64,000 nt of DNA from Herbaspirillum chlorophenolicum (GTDB lineage: Bacteria; Pseudomonadota; Gammaproteobacteria; Burkholderiales; Burkholderiaceae_D): contig NZ_LFLT01000007.1 of assembly GCF_001189955.1 (NCBI RefSeq), forward strand, positions 62,001 through 126,000, read 5' to 3'. The notes beneath the pieces are model-generated. The model was given only the letters and a program-made list of their open reading frames with translations, was not told the origin of the DNA and did not search any database. Shown here one piece after another: positions 53,993 to 61,633 of the stretch. Position numbers and translations under genes: made by a program. The stretch's first letter is position 1; each line of letters opens with the position of its first letter.

Positions 53993-54711
53993 ATTCATCA
54001 GCCCCAAAAATAGGCTTTGATCGGTTCATTCAGCTTGATTGGGCGGCTGCGGCACTGAATATACGTGCAGGCGTGGCTGGGCTAGATGATCTGAAGGCAC
54101 TGCTCGATGCAGCCGAGCTTGGCGTGGAAGCCAAGAAGAAAACGCGCACCGTGTTGAATCGGCTGTGGCTGGAGCCGCGCGCCGAACTGGTCGATTACGC
54201 CGATCGCGGCGTGGCCATCCACAAGACGCAGCCGGACATTCCGGTTGCCGCCCTGTGCTGGGGCATGTCCGTGGCGACGTACCCGTTCTTTGGCAAGGTG
54301 GCCGAGCTGGTGGGCCGCCTGTCCGCCATCCAGGGCGACTGCGCAGCCGCCGAAGTGCATCGGCGCATGAGCGAAACCTATGGGGAGCGCGAAGGCACGC
54401 GGCGCATGACCAACATGGTCATTCAGAGCCAGGCGAGCTGGGGCGCAGTGGAACGGGTCGAGAAAGGCAAGCGGGTCATTCGCCTGCCACAGACGAGCAT
54501 CGACAACGATGCGCTCACGGTTTGGCTGATCGAAGCTGCCGTGCGCTACGCCGGCAAGCCGGTTTCAGTACCCAGTCTGCAGTCGCTGCCCGTGCTGTTC
54601 CCGTTCAACTTGACGCGGCCTTTGGCTTACTTGGTGGCGAACAGCCCGAGCCTGATCCTTCGATCAGAAGGCCCGAGTAACCAGTTTGTCGCGTTGCGAG
54701 GCACGATTTGA
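53989..54711 (+). CDS. brxA: BREX-3 BrxA-like protein
   Basis: The 240-residue soluble, mostly helical protein sits immediately after pglZ, the position of brxA in type 3 BREX. Patterns such as KKKTRTVLNRLW, AALCWGM and YPFFGKVAELVGRL resemble the BrxA/DUF1819 layout (basic helix, aromatic core). The match is by pattern and position rather than by a diagnostic motif. BrxA of type 1 is a DNA-binding protein with a NusB-like part. The start overlaps the pglZ stop by four bases. If it is not BrxA, it is an unnamed BREX-3 partner. Confidence 0.6.
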   Translation: MNSSAPKIGFDRFIQLDWAAAALNIRAGVAGLDDLKALLDAAELGVEAKKKTRTVLNRLWLEPRAELVDYADRGVAIHKTQPDIPVAALCWGMSVATYPFFGKVAELVGRLSAIQGDCAAAEVHRRMSETYGEREGTRRMTNMVIQSQASWGAVERVEKGKRVIRLPQTSIDNDALTVWLIEAAVRYAGKPVSVPSLQSLPVLFPFNLTRPLAYLVANSPSLILRSEGPSNQFVALRGTI

Positions 54712-54727
54712 GAACGGAATTTGGTCG

Positions 54728-55876
54728 ATGACGGAACCGACACAACCGCATGGCGACGAGCCGAAGAAGAAATCGCTGAAGCTACTGCTGAGGTCGAAGC
54801 CCGTTGCCGAGGTTGAGACATCGATTGGCCGCATCTATCTGTACCCGCTGCGGGTACGAGATATGACTGACTTCGAAAACATGGAACCTGCGGAGGCGAT
54901 CGATCAGGTCAGAAACCTCCTCACCAGCATTGGCAGCCTGACGTTGGAATCTGATGAGGCACAGGAACGTATTCCTCTCGATCCTGAGATAGCCAAAACA
55001 CTTTCGGACGATGAACTAGAGCTGCTTTCCGAAGCTTATGTGCAATCGTCTGTATGGAAGAAGATCCAGGAGGGCAATGAGGATCGCAAGCCTGTTGCTC
55101 GGGAGGATGGCGAAACGGCCTCGGCTTATCTGATTCGGTTGGTTCGAGAGGAAGTCGAACAGCAGCACCAGTCCGCAAAGCAGTTGCACGAGAAAATGCT
55201 TGGCTCCAGTCGCAGCATATTCGATCAGGTGCGCAAGAGTACATTCGCTTTGGGCTCGACGTTGAGCGCATACGAACAACTCACAAAATTTGCAAAGCCA
55301 TCGCCACCGGAAATCCAGCCGATTCGCACAGATCACTTTGATGCTTTGAACAGGCGCATGGTGGAGCAAGCACGGGAGCGTGCGGAGGAGCGCGCCGAAG
55401 AAATGGCGTTGGCTCGCTTGACTGGACAGATGACGGCGGAGTCCGCCAAGACGCTCAAGGATTTGGCCGAAGCGGCGACTACCCTGATGGAGCAGTTCGA
55501 CGAGCGCGACCGAAAAACAGACAAGTCCGCGCGCAAGCAAATCACCATCGCGGTTTGGTCGGTTGGTATCACGGCGGTATTGGCTTTGCTCGCCTTGATC
55601 GTCTCGGGATTTGCCTACCTTCAAGACCGGGACAACAGCTCCTCCGGGGATCAGTGGCAAGTGAAGCTGCTGACCGCCATCGAGCAAGGGAATCAGCAGC
55701 GTTCTGCAGTACAGCATGAGAACGAAACGCTTCGAGAACAAGTAAGTGTCCTGGGGGCGCATATCGCAGACCTGGAAGCAGCTCAACGCGCTGCTGCTGC
55801 TGCTGCTGCTGCCAAGAAAGCAGAAGACACTACCTCTCCTCATGCGGCTACGAACCGTAGCGCTGCACAGCAGTAG
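54728..55876 (+). CDS. Membrane-anchored coiled-coil protein closing the BREX operon
   Basis: The 382-residue protein has no recognised domain. Residues about 20-110 form a small alpha/beta region (GRIYLYPLRVRDMTDF) followed by a long, charged helical stretch (to about 260). One transmembrane helix spans about 265-290 (IAVWSVGITAVLALLALIVSGFAYL), and a short coiled coil ends in poly-alanine (eight Ala, encoded by seven GCT and one GCC, 55790-55813). The ATG at 54728 follows the brxA-like stop by 16 bases, so it is probably in the operon. The topology suggests a cytoplasmic sensor fixed to the membrane. It is convergent with the relaxase gene. Confidence 0.78.
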   Translation: MTEPTQPHGDEPKKKSLKLLLRSKPVAEVETSIGRIYLYPLRVRDMTDFENMEPAEAIDQVRNLLTSIGSLTLESDEAQERIPLDPEIAKTLSDDELELLSEAYVQSSVWKKIQEGNEDRKPVAREDGETASAYLIRLVREEVEQQHQSAKQLHEKMLGSSRSIFDQVRKSTFALGSTLSAYEQLTKFAKPSPPEIQPIRTDHFDALNRRMVEQARERAEERAEEMALARLTGQMTAESAKTLKDLAEAATTLMEQFDERDRKTDKSARKQITIAVWSVGITAVLALLALIVSGFAYLQDRDNSSSGDQWQVKLLTAIEQGNQQRSAVQHENETLREQVSVLGAHIADLEAAQRAAAAAAAAKKAEDTTSPHAATNRSAAQQ

Positions 55877-55909
55877 ATCAATCGCTGAAATCGTCCTATT
55901 TTTTGTTGA

Positions 55910-57751
55910 CTACGCCAACTCCAAGAATGGGTTATTTGGAGGCTCGTCAATGAATATCGAGCTGGGTTCGAGAAGCAGGTAGCCATGTAGCTTCCGTGAT
56001 TTTCTGGGGCCGGTGACTTCGCATGTCCAGATGTTCAATCCGCTGGATTGCTTGCGATGCAATTGCAGCCGCTCGAAGCGCTTTTGCACCCACTGCCAAT
56101 CCTGCAGGTTCTCCTGTTTGGCCAGTTTCCCTACCTGCGGGTGCTCCTGCGCATAGCGCTGGAATACGCCAGGGCTGACCAGGTAGGCGGTGTCGCTCAC
56201 GGTATGCACCAGCGCTTTCGCATCGTTGATGATGAGCCGCCGCGTGGCGATGCCCTGTTTCAGCCACGCCATGAAGTGCTCGCCGGATGGCTGTGTCGTC
56301 GAGGATGGGGAGGCCGGCGGCGAAGGCGCAGCGCCGGCCAAGGTCGGCAGGGGCACATCGGCAAGAAAGATGGGGGCTTCGTCCGGGACGATTTCCGCAT
56401 CATGATCTGTGGTTGGCGAATTTCCCGTTCCCACCATCGCCAGCATGTCCTCCATTACGTCAGGGGTGGCCTGGGCCTTGGGTGGAGGGGCCGATGCGAT
56501 GCCACTACCGTCCGCTGGCGGAGTGTCTTGGTTCTCCAAGGCTGACGCCGCGCCGTCCGCAGAACGGATGGCCGCTGCCTCGGCAGCTTCGCCTGCGGTG
56601 GGTGTGTCGATCGTTACCGTCCCGGCAAACGGTGCTGGCCGCTCACCAGATTCCCAGATCAGCGCGGGCGCGAGCCGCAACAGGGTGAACGAGTGGCTCC
56701 AGCCGGTGGAACTGGTCACGGTAGCGCGCCAGATCGCTTTGCCGTCTGCTGTCGGCTGCAACATGCCGTGATCCTGCAGCACGTTGAACACGGCGGTGTT
56801 GTTCGCTGGGATGCCGTCGATGCCCTGGGATAGCAGGTGTGCGCGCAGCTTGTCCGAGACCGTCTTGCTGACCAGCCACAAACCATCCTCGGTGAGCCAG
56901 CCATCGGAGGCTTCGGGCTGGTTCAGCTTCAGCTCCTCCTTGAGCAGGTAACGCAGCCCTTCCAGCAGCTTGCGTTGCAGCGCGTGCTTGGGCGCAGCCA
57001 TGGCGCGTGTGGGGTCGCCGCCCAGTTCCTGGGCCACGGAAGCACGGTCGGCCTGCACCACCAGTTCGCCCAGCACCCCAGCGTGCTCATACTGCCCGGC
57101 CAGGACGTAGAGCAGCGGTGCCCACAGCGACGGATAGCAGCTGAGCCAGTCCAGGACTTCACGGTCAAGCAGTTGCCGGTAGAGCAAGCCTGTCGCGGCG
57201 CTGTGGAGCCGGTACTCGCGATCGTCACGGTAGCGGAAGCGGTATGGCTGATGCAGCGGGCCGTGCCACGGATGCCAGGTATTGCCGTCGGCCAGCTCGA
57301 CGTGCAGATCGACAGCGATCTTGCCGATGTCGTGCAGCAGTGCGGCGTAGGCGATGGCAGCAGTCCAGGCCTCGGCTTGCGCGGCCTGATCCTCGGGGTT
57401 GGCGCCGATGGGCAGCAGATGAGACTGGCGCAGCTTCAGGCTGTAGGCGACGATTTCCAGGCCGTGGTCGAGCATGCCGCCTGGGTAAGCGTGGTGATGC
57501 GCCTCGGAGGCAGGGAAAGCCTGAACCAGCTCGGCATAACGCTCCAGCGGCGCGCGGTACAGCGCGGCGAACTGCTTGCGCGAGAGCGAGGTGCGCTGCC
57601 AGATGTGTTCCAGCAGTTTCTGTCGGCGCGGTGTCGCCAGCAGCGATGCGGCTGATTCGGGTTGCAGCAGCCCTTTCGGGAGATCGGTGACGGGTGCTGG
57701 CGACGGAGCGACAGCGCCCGAGGCCCGTTTTCGCTGGAACAGAGAGAGCAT
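55910..57751 (-). CDS. traI: MobH-family relaxase (ICE TraI, HD-domain)
   Basis: The 613-residue relaxase nicks the ICE at oriT and leads the strand into the recipient. It belongs to the MobH group: an N-terminal TraI_2 domain carries HHHAYPGGMLDH (85-96) and the HD pair in LLHDIGK (H140, D141), and a TraI_2_C domain lies at the C-terminus. A Pro/Ala/Ser-rich linker (about 375-460) separates them. I start at the ATG at 57751 (MLSLFQRKRA); the frame is open to 57826. It ends 33 bases from the convergent BREX operon, which places the defence genes beside ICE transfer genes. Confidence 0.92.
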   Translation of the reverse strand: MLSLFQRKRASGAVAPSPAPVTDLPKGLLQPESAASLLATPRRQKLLEHIWQRTSLSRKQFAALYRAPLERYAELVQAFPASEAHHHAYPGGMLDHGLEIVAYSLKLRQSHLLPIGANPEDQAAQAEAWTAAIAYAALLHDIGKIAVDLHVELADGNTWHPWHGPLHQPYRFRYRDDREYRLHSAATGLLYRQLLDREVLDWLSCYPSLWAPLLYVLAGQYEHAGVLGELVVQADRASVAQELGGDPTRAMAAPKHALQRKLLEGLRYLLKEELKLNQPEASDGWLTEDGLWLVSKTVSDKLRAHLLSQGIDGIPANNTAVFNVLQDHGMLQPTADGKAIWRATVTSSTGWSHSFTLLRLAPALIWESGERPAPFAGTVTIDTPTAGEAAEAAAIRSADGAASALENQDTPPADGSGIASAPPPKAQATPDVMEDMLAMVGTGNSPTTDHDAEIVPDEAPIFLADVPLPTLAGAAPSPPASPSSTTQPSGEHFMAWLKQGIATRRLIINDAKALVHTVSDTAYLVSPGVFQRYAQEHPQVGKLAKQENLQDWQWVQKRFERLQLHRKQSSGLNIWTCEVTGPRKSRKLHGYLLLEPSSIFIDEPPNNPFLELA

Positions 57752-58008
57752 GTGGGTGTCCTGGTGGCGGGCCAAGCGGGAGGCCTTTTCGCCTTTTCGG
57801 GTAGGGCCTTTCCCCTTGCACCCCATTCCCTTGCCATTTCGGCCCTTTGGCCTTCAACCGTTTCGGTATAGCGGGGCGTGGGGAGTGGCTCCAGCGTCAA
57901 TGTGGAACCCGCTCGAATGGATTGGACGGCGACCCGGCGCTGGCCTCGGCCTATGCTGCGGGAACGCTGCTTCCGCCAGGTAGGTTGCTTTCACTCCGGG
58001 CGTCTAAG
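57752..58008. other. Intergenic region between relaxase and antitoxin genes, possible oriT
   Basis: The 257 bases hold no convincing gene. GCCTTTTC is repeated in tandem (57783-57790, 57791-57798), with further degenerate copies to about 57855 and a GGCC-CTTT-GGCC inverted repeat (57841-57852). Short direct and inverted repeats next to a relaxase gene are typical of oriT, but this is only positional evidence. The remainder shows nothing I can name. Confidence 0.3.
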
Positions 58009-58037
58009 TTGACAAATGCGACAAGGGCGACTAGAGT
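58009..58037 (+). promoter_or_regulatory. Promoter of the Xre-RES operon
   Basis: TTGACA (58009-58014) and TAGAGT (58032-58037) are 17 bp apart. A ribosome site GGAG (58061-58064) precedes the ATG at 58071. GCGAC is repeated inside the spacer (58018 and 58027), a possible binding site for the autoregulating antitoxin. Confidence 0.65.
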
Positions 58038-58070
58038 GAACCCTGTCTCAAACCTACTTGGGAGATGACC

Positions 58071-58697
58071 ATGCCCACTGCCATTGAATTCATTGCCGAC
58101 CGTCTGCCGCGCGTCACGGTGAAGGATGTGCGTCGCTTCGCGGATACCGTCGAAATCCGGGACGCCAAGGCTTTTGCGGCCGAGTTGCAGGCGTTCGTCC
58201 ACGAGCGTGTGGAGGCGGTAAAACTGCCCGCCAACCTGGAGGGTGAGACGGTGGAGCAGGCCCTTGCACGCAAGGCGGCCGCGCTGCGTGTCGACACGCG
58301 CTGGGCACCGAGTAAAACCGACGTCCAGCGTGGCCGCGCCATGCTGCTGGAAGCCTTCAACCAGCCACACAACCTGCCGATCCCCGAGTTCGCCAAACTG
58401 GCGGACAAGTCCCGCCAGCAGATCTACAAGGACATCGTTGCCCGTCGGCTGCTGGCGCTGAACGTGGGGCCGCGCGGTCAGAAGCTGCCCGACTGGCAAC
58501 TCGACCCGGTGAAGCAGCAGTTGACCCAAACCGTACTTCAGGAGGTCGAGGGCATCGACCACTGGACGATCTACCGCGCACTGTCCGAACCGCTCGAAGG
58601 CTTAGGCGGTCGCTCGCCGCTGGATGCGGTGACGCATGGCACGATCGACGACGTGGCCGAGGCGGTGTTCAACGTGCTGGGCGTCCAGGTGCATTGA
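58071..58697 (+). CDS. Xre/MbcA/ParS-type antitoxin of a RES toxin
   Basis: The 208-residue protein has a central helix-turn-helix-like region (IPEFAKLADKSRQQIYKDIVARRLLAL, about 105-135). Its C-terminal MbcA/ParS/Xre toxin-binding domain is LSEPLEGLGGRSPLDAVTHGTIDDVAEAVFNVLG (about 170-205). It is encoded 12 bases upstream of a RES-domain gene, the normal order of RES-Xre type II modules. It should neutralise the toxin and repress the operon. I use the ATG at 58071 because the ribosome site GGAG lies six bases before it; an in-frame ATG at 58065 is too close. Confidence 0.85.
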   Translation: MPTAIEFIADRLPRVTVKDVRRFADTVEIRDAKAFAAELQAFVHERVEAVKLPANLEGETVEQALARKAAALRVDTRWAPSKTDVQRGRAMLLEAFNQPHNLPIPEFAKLADKSRQQIYKDIVARRLLALNVGPRGQKLPDWQLDPVKQQLTQTVLQEVEGIDHWTIYRALSEPLEGLGGRSPLDAVTHGTIDDVAEAVFNVLGVQVH

Positions 58698-58709
58698 AGT
58701 GAAACCGTC

Positions 58710-59342
58710 ATGAACCGCGAGCTGCCATCCTTCCTGATCGATGCCGGTGAACTGCTCCAGCATGTGAGCCGCGTCGTCTATCGGGGCAGCCCGCTGTACT
58801 ATGGCCGCAGCAGCACCAATCGCTACGATGATCCGGCGCGGGTCTACGGCGTGCTTTACTTGGGGCGCGACCTGCCCACGGCGCTGATGGAGTCGGTGTT
58901 CCACAAACACCAGTGGCTTGCGGACAAGAAGCGCTCGATCGCGCTGAAAGAAGCCCAGAGCCGGATGGTGCGCGCCGTAGGCGTGGTGGCTGACGTGCTT
59001 CTGGCGGATCTAACCGCACCGGGTGTCATGGCCGGCTACTTTGGTCTGAACCTGGAGCAGTTGGCCAGCCGCGACTACACGCATACGCAGCAGGTGTCCG
59101 CCCAAGTGCATGCGATGCTCGGAGACGACGGCCAGCCGCTGTTCGACGGGGTGCTCTATCCGTCGCGCAACAACTATCCCGCCAAGAGCATCGCCCTGTT
59201 CGAACGTGCGGGAACGAAGGTCAGCATCATCGAGGACATCGACCTGATTGACCATGTGGATTGGCCGCGTTTCGTTGCCCGCTATCGCATCGGTGTGGAA
59301 CCCGACCCCGGCCCGGTAGGGCCGGATGACGAAGCGTCCTGA
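58710..59342 (+). CDS. RES-domain toxin (NAD+-degrading)
   Basis: The 210-residue protein carries the RES domain that gives the family its name: YRGSPLYYGRSSTNRYDDPARVYGVLYLGRDLPTALMESVF near residues 23-65, with conserved Arg, Tyr and Glu, and a conserved Ser-containing segment in YPSRNNYPAKSIALF (about 149). RES toxins deplete NAD+ by phosphorolysis or hydrolysis and are held in check by the Xre-type antitoxin encoded upstream. On an ICE the pair would stabilise the element and could also act as abortive defence. Confidence 0.86.
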   Translation: MNRELPSFLIDAGELLQHVSRVVYRGSPLYYGRSSTNRYDDPARVYGVLYLGRDLPTALMESVFHKHQWLADKKRSIALKEAQSRMVRAVGVVADVLLADLTAPGVMAGYFGLNLEQLASRDYTHTQQVSAQVHAMLGDDGQPLFDGVLYPSRNNYPAKSIALFERAGTKVSIIEDIDLIDHVDWPRFVARYRIGVEPDPGPVGPDDEAS

Positions 59343-59359
59343 AGCAGCCGGAGACGACC

Positions 59360-59725
59360 ATGAACACCACGACTCGCACCAGCACCGCAGAACGCCTCGG
59401 GCGCACCCTTGGCCGTGGATGGCGTGCCTATGTGCGTGGCGAACGGCGGGCGTCGATCTGGCTGGTATCCAGGGGCGTGCCGGTAGCTGGTGCCGCCGTG
59501 CTGTTGTGGACGGTCAAGCTGCTTGTGTTGGGATTGCTGTTCTATGCCGCCTTCTGGCTGGCGCTGCTGCTGGTGTTCGTCATGGTGGTGGCCTGGATAG
59601 CGCGCAATTCCGACTTGGGTGATGAGCTGCCCGAGCCAGAATGGCGAAACGGGCCCGCCGGATTCGGCCTGTACACCTACGATGGTTTTCGCGTTGATCC
59701 CCATGTCCAGGACGACGAGCTGTGA
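59360..59725 (+). CDS. DUF3742 family protein (ICE-associated membrane protein)
   Basis: The 121-residue protein has two hydrophobic segments (about 32-55 and 58-80, VAGAAVLLWTVKLLVLGLLF and FWLALLLVFVMVVAWIA) and a soluble acidic tail. DUF3742 proteins recur next to the TraG-type gene in ICEs of this family; the function is not known. The gene lies 17 bases after the RES gene, so it may share the antitoxin promoter. Its TGA stop directly touches the TGA of the convergent traG gene, the two reading TGATCA. Confidence 0.85.
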   Translation: MNTTTRTSTAERLGRTLGRGWRAYVRGERRASIWLVSRGVPVAGAAVLLWTVKLLVLGLLFYAAFWLALLLVFVMVVAWIARNSDLGDELPEPEWRNGPAGFGLYTYDGFRVDPHVQDDEL

Positions 59726-61249
59726 TCACTTCTTCGACACCGCGCTGATTGCGGTACTTCCTCCCTTTCCGCCAGCGGCTTTAGCATCTCCGGTGGCTCC
59801 AGCCAGGCCTTGTAAGACGTTGCCGGCGCGAACGCCCGCCCAAGCCAGGGCCATGATCCAGAACGTAGGCAGCACGATGAACATCGTGCCCATGACGAAC
59901 ATCAGGAGCATGTCGCCAAAGGCGTTGTTCAGCCCCACCAGCGGGTCGAAGTTGCTGTGTGGCCGGTTCCAGCCGAAGCCCCAGCCGTAGAGCGCATCGA
60001 GGATGGTGCTGTCGATCCAGCGCGCGAGCTGGAACCAGAAATCGACGAAGAACAGCGCGAACTGCACGACGCTCACGGTAACGACGGTCTTCAGGTCGTA
60101 GGTGCCCACGACCAGCACCAGCGGGATGCAGATGACCAGCGCCATCTTGAGCAAGGCGAGCACCATAGGCAGCGCCTGGCGCACCACGTCCATGGCGGGA
60201 AACGCGGCAATCGCGCCGACAGCCATGCCGACGTCGCCCGTGGCCCGCGTCACGATGTTCGGCAGGGTCTTGTCGATCTGGCCGCCGTAGTCCGTATAGA
60301 CGCTGCCCTGGTTCAGTTTCTGCTGCCTCGGCGAGGCGATGGTGCGGATCACCGAGTCGTCCACATCGGCTCGGCTCAAAAAGCCGGCCCAGCCCGCCAA
60401 TCGATTCAGCAGGCTTGGGTCTACCTGCCCCAGCAGGCGTGCGCGCAGGCCATTGCTGCCATCGGCCCACCACTGCCTGCAGGACGGATAGCCGCCACCG
60501 CTGGCCACCTGCGCAAGCCCAGCATCACGGTTGCTGTCGTAAGGCCAGTCATCGCGTGGTGTGCTGGAGCGGTAGGTGTCGTAGTAGCCGCCCGTGTCCG
60601 TGAAGAAGCGCGAGCCGATCCAGGTCACGTCGTGCATCTGCGCCTCATCGAGGTTCGGGCGCTGCATGAAGAGCTTGGCGCGCGCCGGTCCGTAGCAGTC
60701 GCGCGAGAAATCCGCCACTTCCTGAGCCAGCACCGGGTTGTCGATGCGGGTCGCGTCGATCTCCATCCTCATCTGCCGCAGATCGGTTCCGCAAGGGATC
60801 GCCGCCACCGAGGCCCCCGTGACGGCGCGTGAGAGTGTGTGCATAAAGGCCCACCAGACGGGCACCTTCGCCGACTGGTTGTTGATGGTGCTGAAGGACT
60901 GTGACCAGCCGGTATCCGTGGGCTGCGGCACGCTGACCTGGCATTGGGCCGAGCGTGCGCTGTCGTAGCGGATGGTGTTGAGATCCACGTCGATGAACGG
61001 TATGCCGGCGAACATCACCACCACGATGGCGACGAACACCCGGTTCTCGATGCGCGCAGCCGAGAGCACGCCCTTGTTGCCTTCGTCGGCACCCTCCGCA
61101 CGGGCCTTCAGCCATTCCTGCACGATGATGGCAATGAAAGGCAGCGCGAATACACCGCTCGCCACCAGCACGGCCCAGATGCCGTTATGGACGATCCACG
61201 ACACCAGCGTCAGGTAGTACTCCAGGTAGTCGGTCGTGAAAAGCGTCAT
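59726..61249 (-). CDS. Conjugal transfer TraG-N-domain inner-membrane protein
   Basis: The 507-residue integral membrane protein resembles the TraG N-terminal domain proteins of ICE type IV secretion systems (mating-pair stabilisation). Hydrophobic segments are visible near residues 12-45, 75-90, 350-410 and 440-480. A large central periplasmic region with several cysteines (CQVS, PCGTD, DCYGP, SCRQW) lies between. It is encoded in the same direction as the next three genes upstream, 15 bases after the small membrane protein gene, in the transfer operon. Confidence 0.87.
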   Translation of the reverse strand: MTLFTTDYLEYYLTLVSWIVHNGIWAVLVASGVFALPFIAIIVQEWLKARAEGADEGNKGVLSAARIENRVFVAIVVVMFAGIPFIDVDLNTIRYDSARSAQCQVSVPQPTDTGWSQSFSTINNQSAKVPVWWAFMHTLSRAVTGASVAAIPCGTDLRQMRMEIDATRIDNPVLAQEVADFSRDCYGPARAKLFMQRPNLDEAQMHDVTWIGSRFFTDTGGYYDTYRSSTPRDDWPYDSNRDAGLAQVASGGGYPSCRQWWADGSNGLRARLLGQVDPSLLNRLAGWAGFLSRADVDDSVIRTIASPRQQKLNQGSVYTDYGGQIDKTLPNIVTRATGDVGMAVGAIAAFPAMDVVRQALPMVLALLKMALVICIPLVLVVGTYDLKTVVTVSVVQFALFFVDFWFQLARWIDSTILDALYGWGFGWNRPHSNFDPLVGLNNAFGDMLLMFVMGTMFIVLPTFWIMALAWAGVRAGNVLQGLAGATGDAKAAGGKGGSTAISAVSKK

Positions 61250-61264
61250 GGCGCGAATCTCCCC

Positions 61265-61633
61265 TCAGCCCTGCATCAACAGGTTGGCTTCCAGCGCCAC
61301 AATGGCGGCGACGCCGGCGATCTCGCTGCGCAACAGGCGCCGCCGCGCCTGCCTATCCGCTCCGCGTTGGGCCTCACGCGCCAGTAGCCGGCGACGCATC
61401 CAGACCCAGCCGTAGGCTGTCGCGCCGTACAGACACAGCCGCCACACCAGGAAGTAGCCCGCCGTGGCCGTCAGCCAGCGCTCCCAGCCGGCAACGCTGC
61501 CGACGAGATAAATGCCGACGATGTTGGCGCCCACCGCAGCGGCGACGAGCACCACTGCCCACAGCAACGTCTTCGCCGTGCGCCGGTTAAGCAGCCAGCG
61601 CGGGCGCAGCCAACTGGCGCGCGGCGGGTTCAT
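61265..61633 (-). CDS. Small ICE membrane protein, function unknown
   Basis: The 122-residue protein has two likely transmembrane helices (about 18-42, TLLWAVVLVAAAVGANIVGIYLV, and 50-72) and a basic tail that ends in another hydrophobic segment. It starts at the ATG at 61633, overlapping the stop of the PFL_4711-type gene by four bases (ATGA). A much longer open frame covers this region but is a shadow of the upstream gene. Small membrane proteins at this place are usual between the PFL_4711 and TraG genes of such ICEs. Confidence 0.78.
   Translation of the reverse strand: MNPPRASWLRPRWLLNRRTAKTLLWAVVLVAAAVGANIVGIYLVGSVAGWERWLTATAGYFLVWRLCLYGATAYGWVWMRRRLLAREAQRGADRQARRRLLRSEIAGVAAIVALEANLLMQG

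Larger units (their letters stand above)
35294..55876 (+). other. Composite BREX type 3 defence operon with embedded SIR2-HerA and AlbA_2 modules
   Basis: Twelve genes on one strand form a nearly gap-free operon: brxR, brxF, brxC, sir2, herA, a membrane protein, pglXI, an AlbA_2 protein, brxHII, pglZ, a brxA-like gene and a membrane coiled-coil protein. The BREX-3 set (brxF, brxC, pglXI, brxHII, pglZ, brxA) is complete and in the published order. The SIR2-HerA-membrane module interrupts it between brxC and pglXI; the AlbA_2 gene interrupts it between pglXI and brxHII. Most junctions are stop/start overlaps, and the largest gaps are about 35 bases, so the additions look like integrated parts of the operon. 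Confidence 0.88.

Noticed and set aside
55790..55813. GCT trinucleotide repeat as a phase-variable switch
   Set aside because: It is in frame, so length changes only alter a poly-alanine tract; it was noted in the gene entry instead of as a switch.
57847..58068. 73-codon plus-strand open frame before the antitoxin gene
   Set aside because: It covers the antitoxin promoter, has no ribosome site and shows no resemblance to known proteins.
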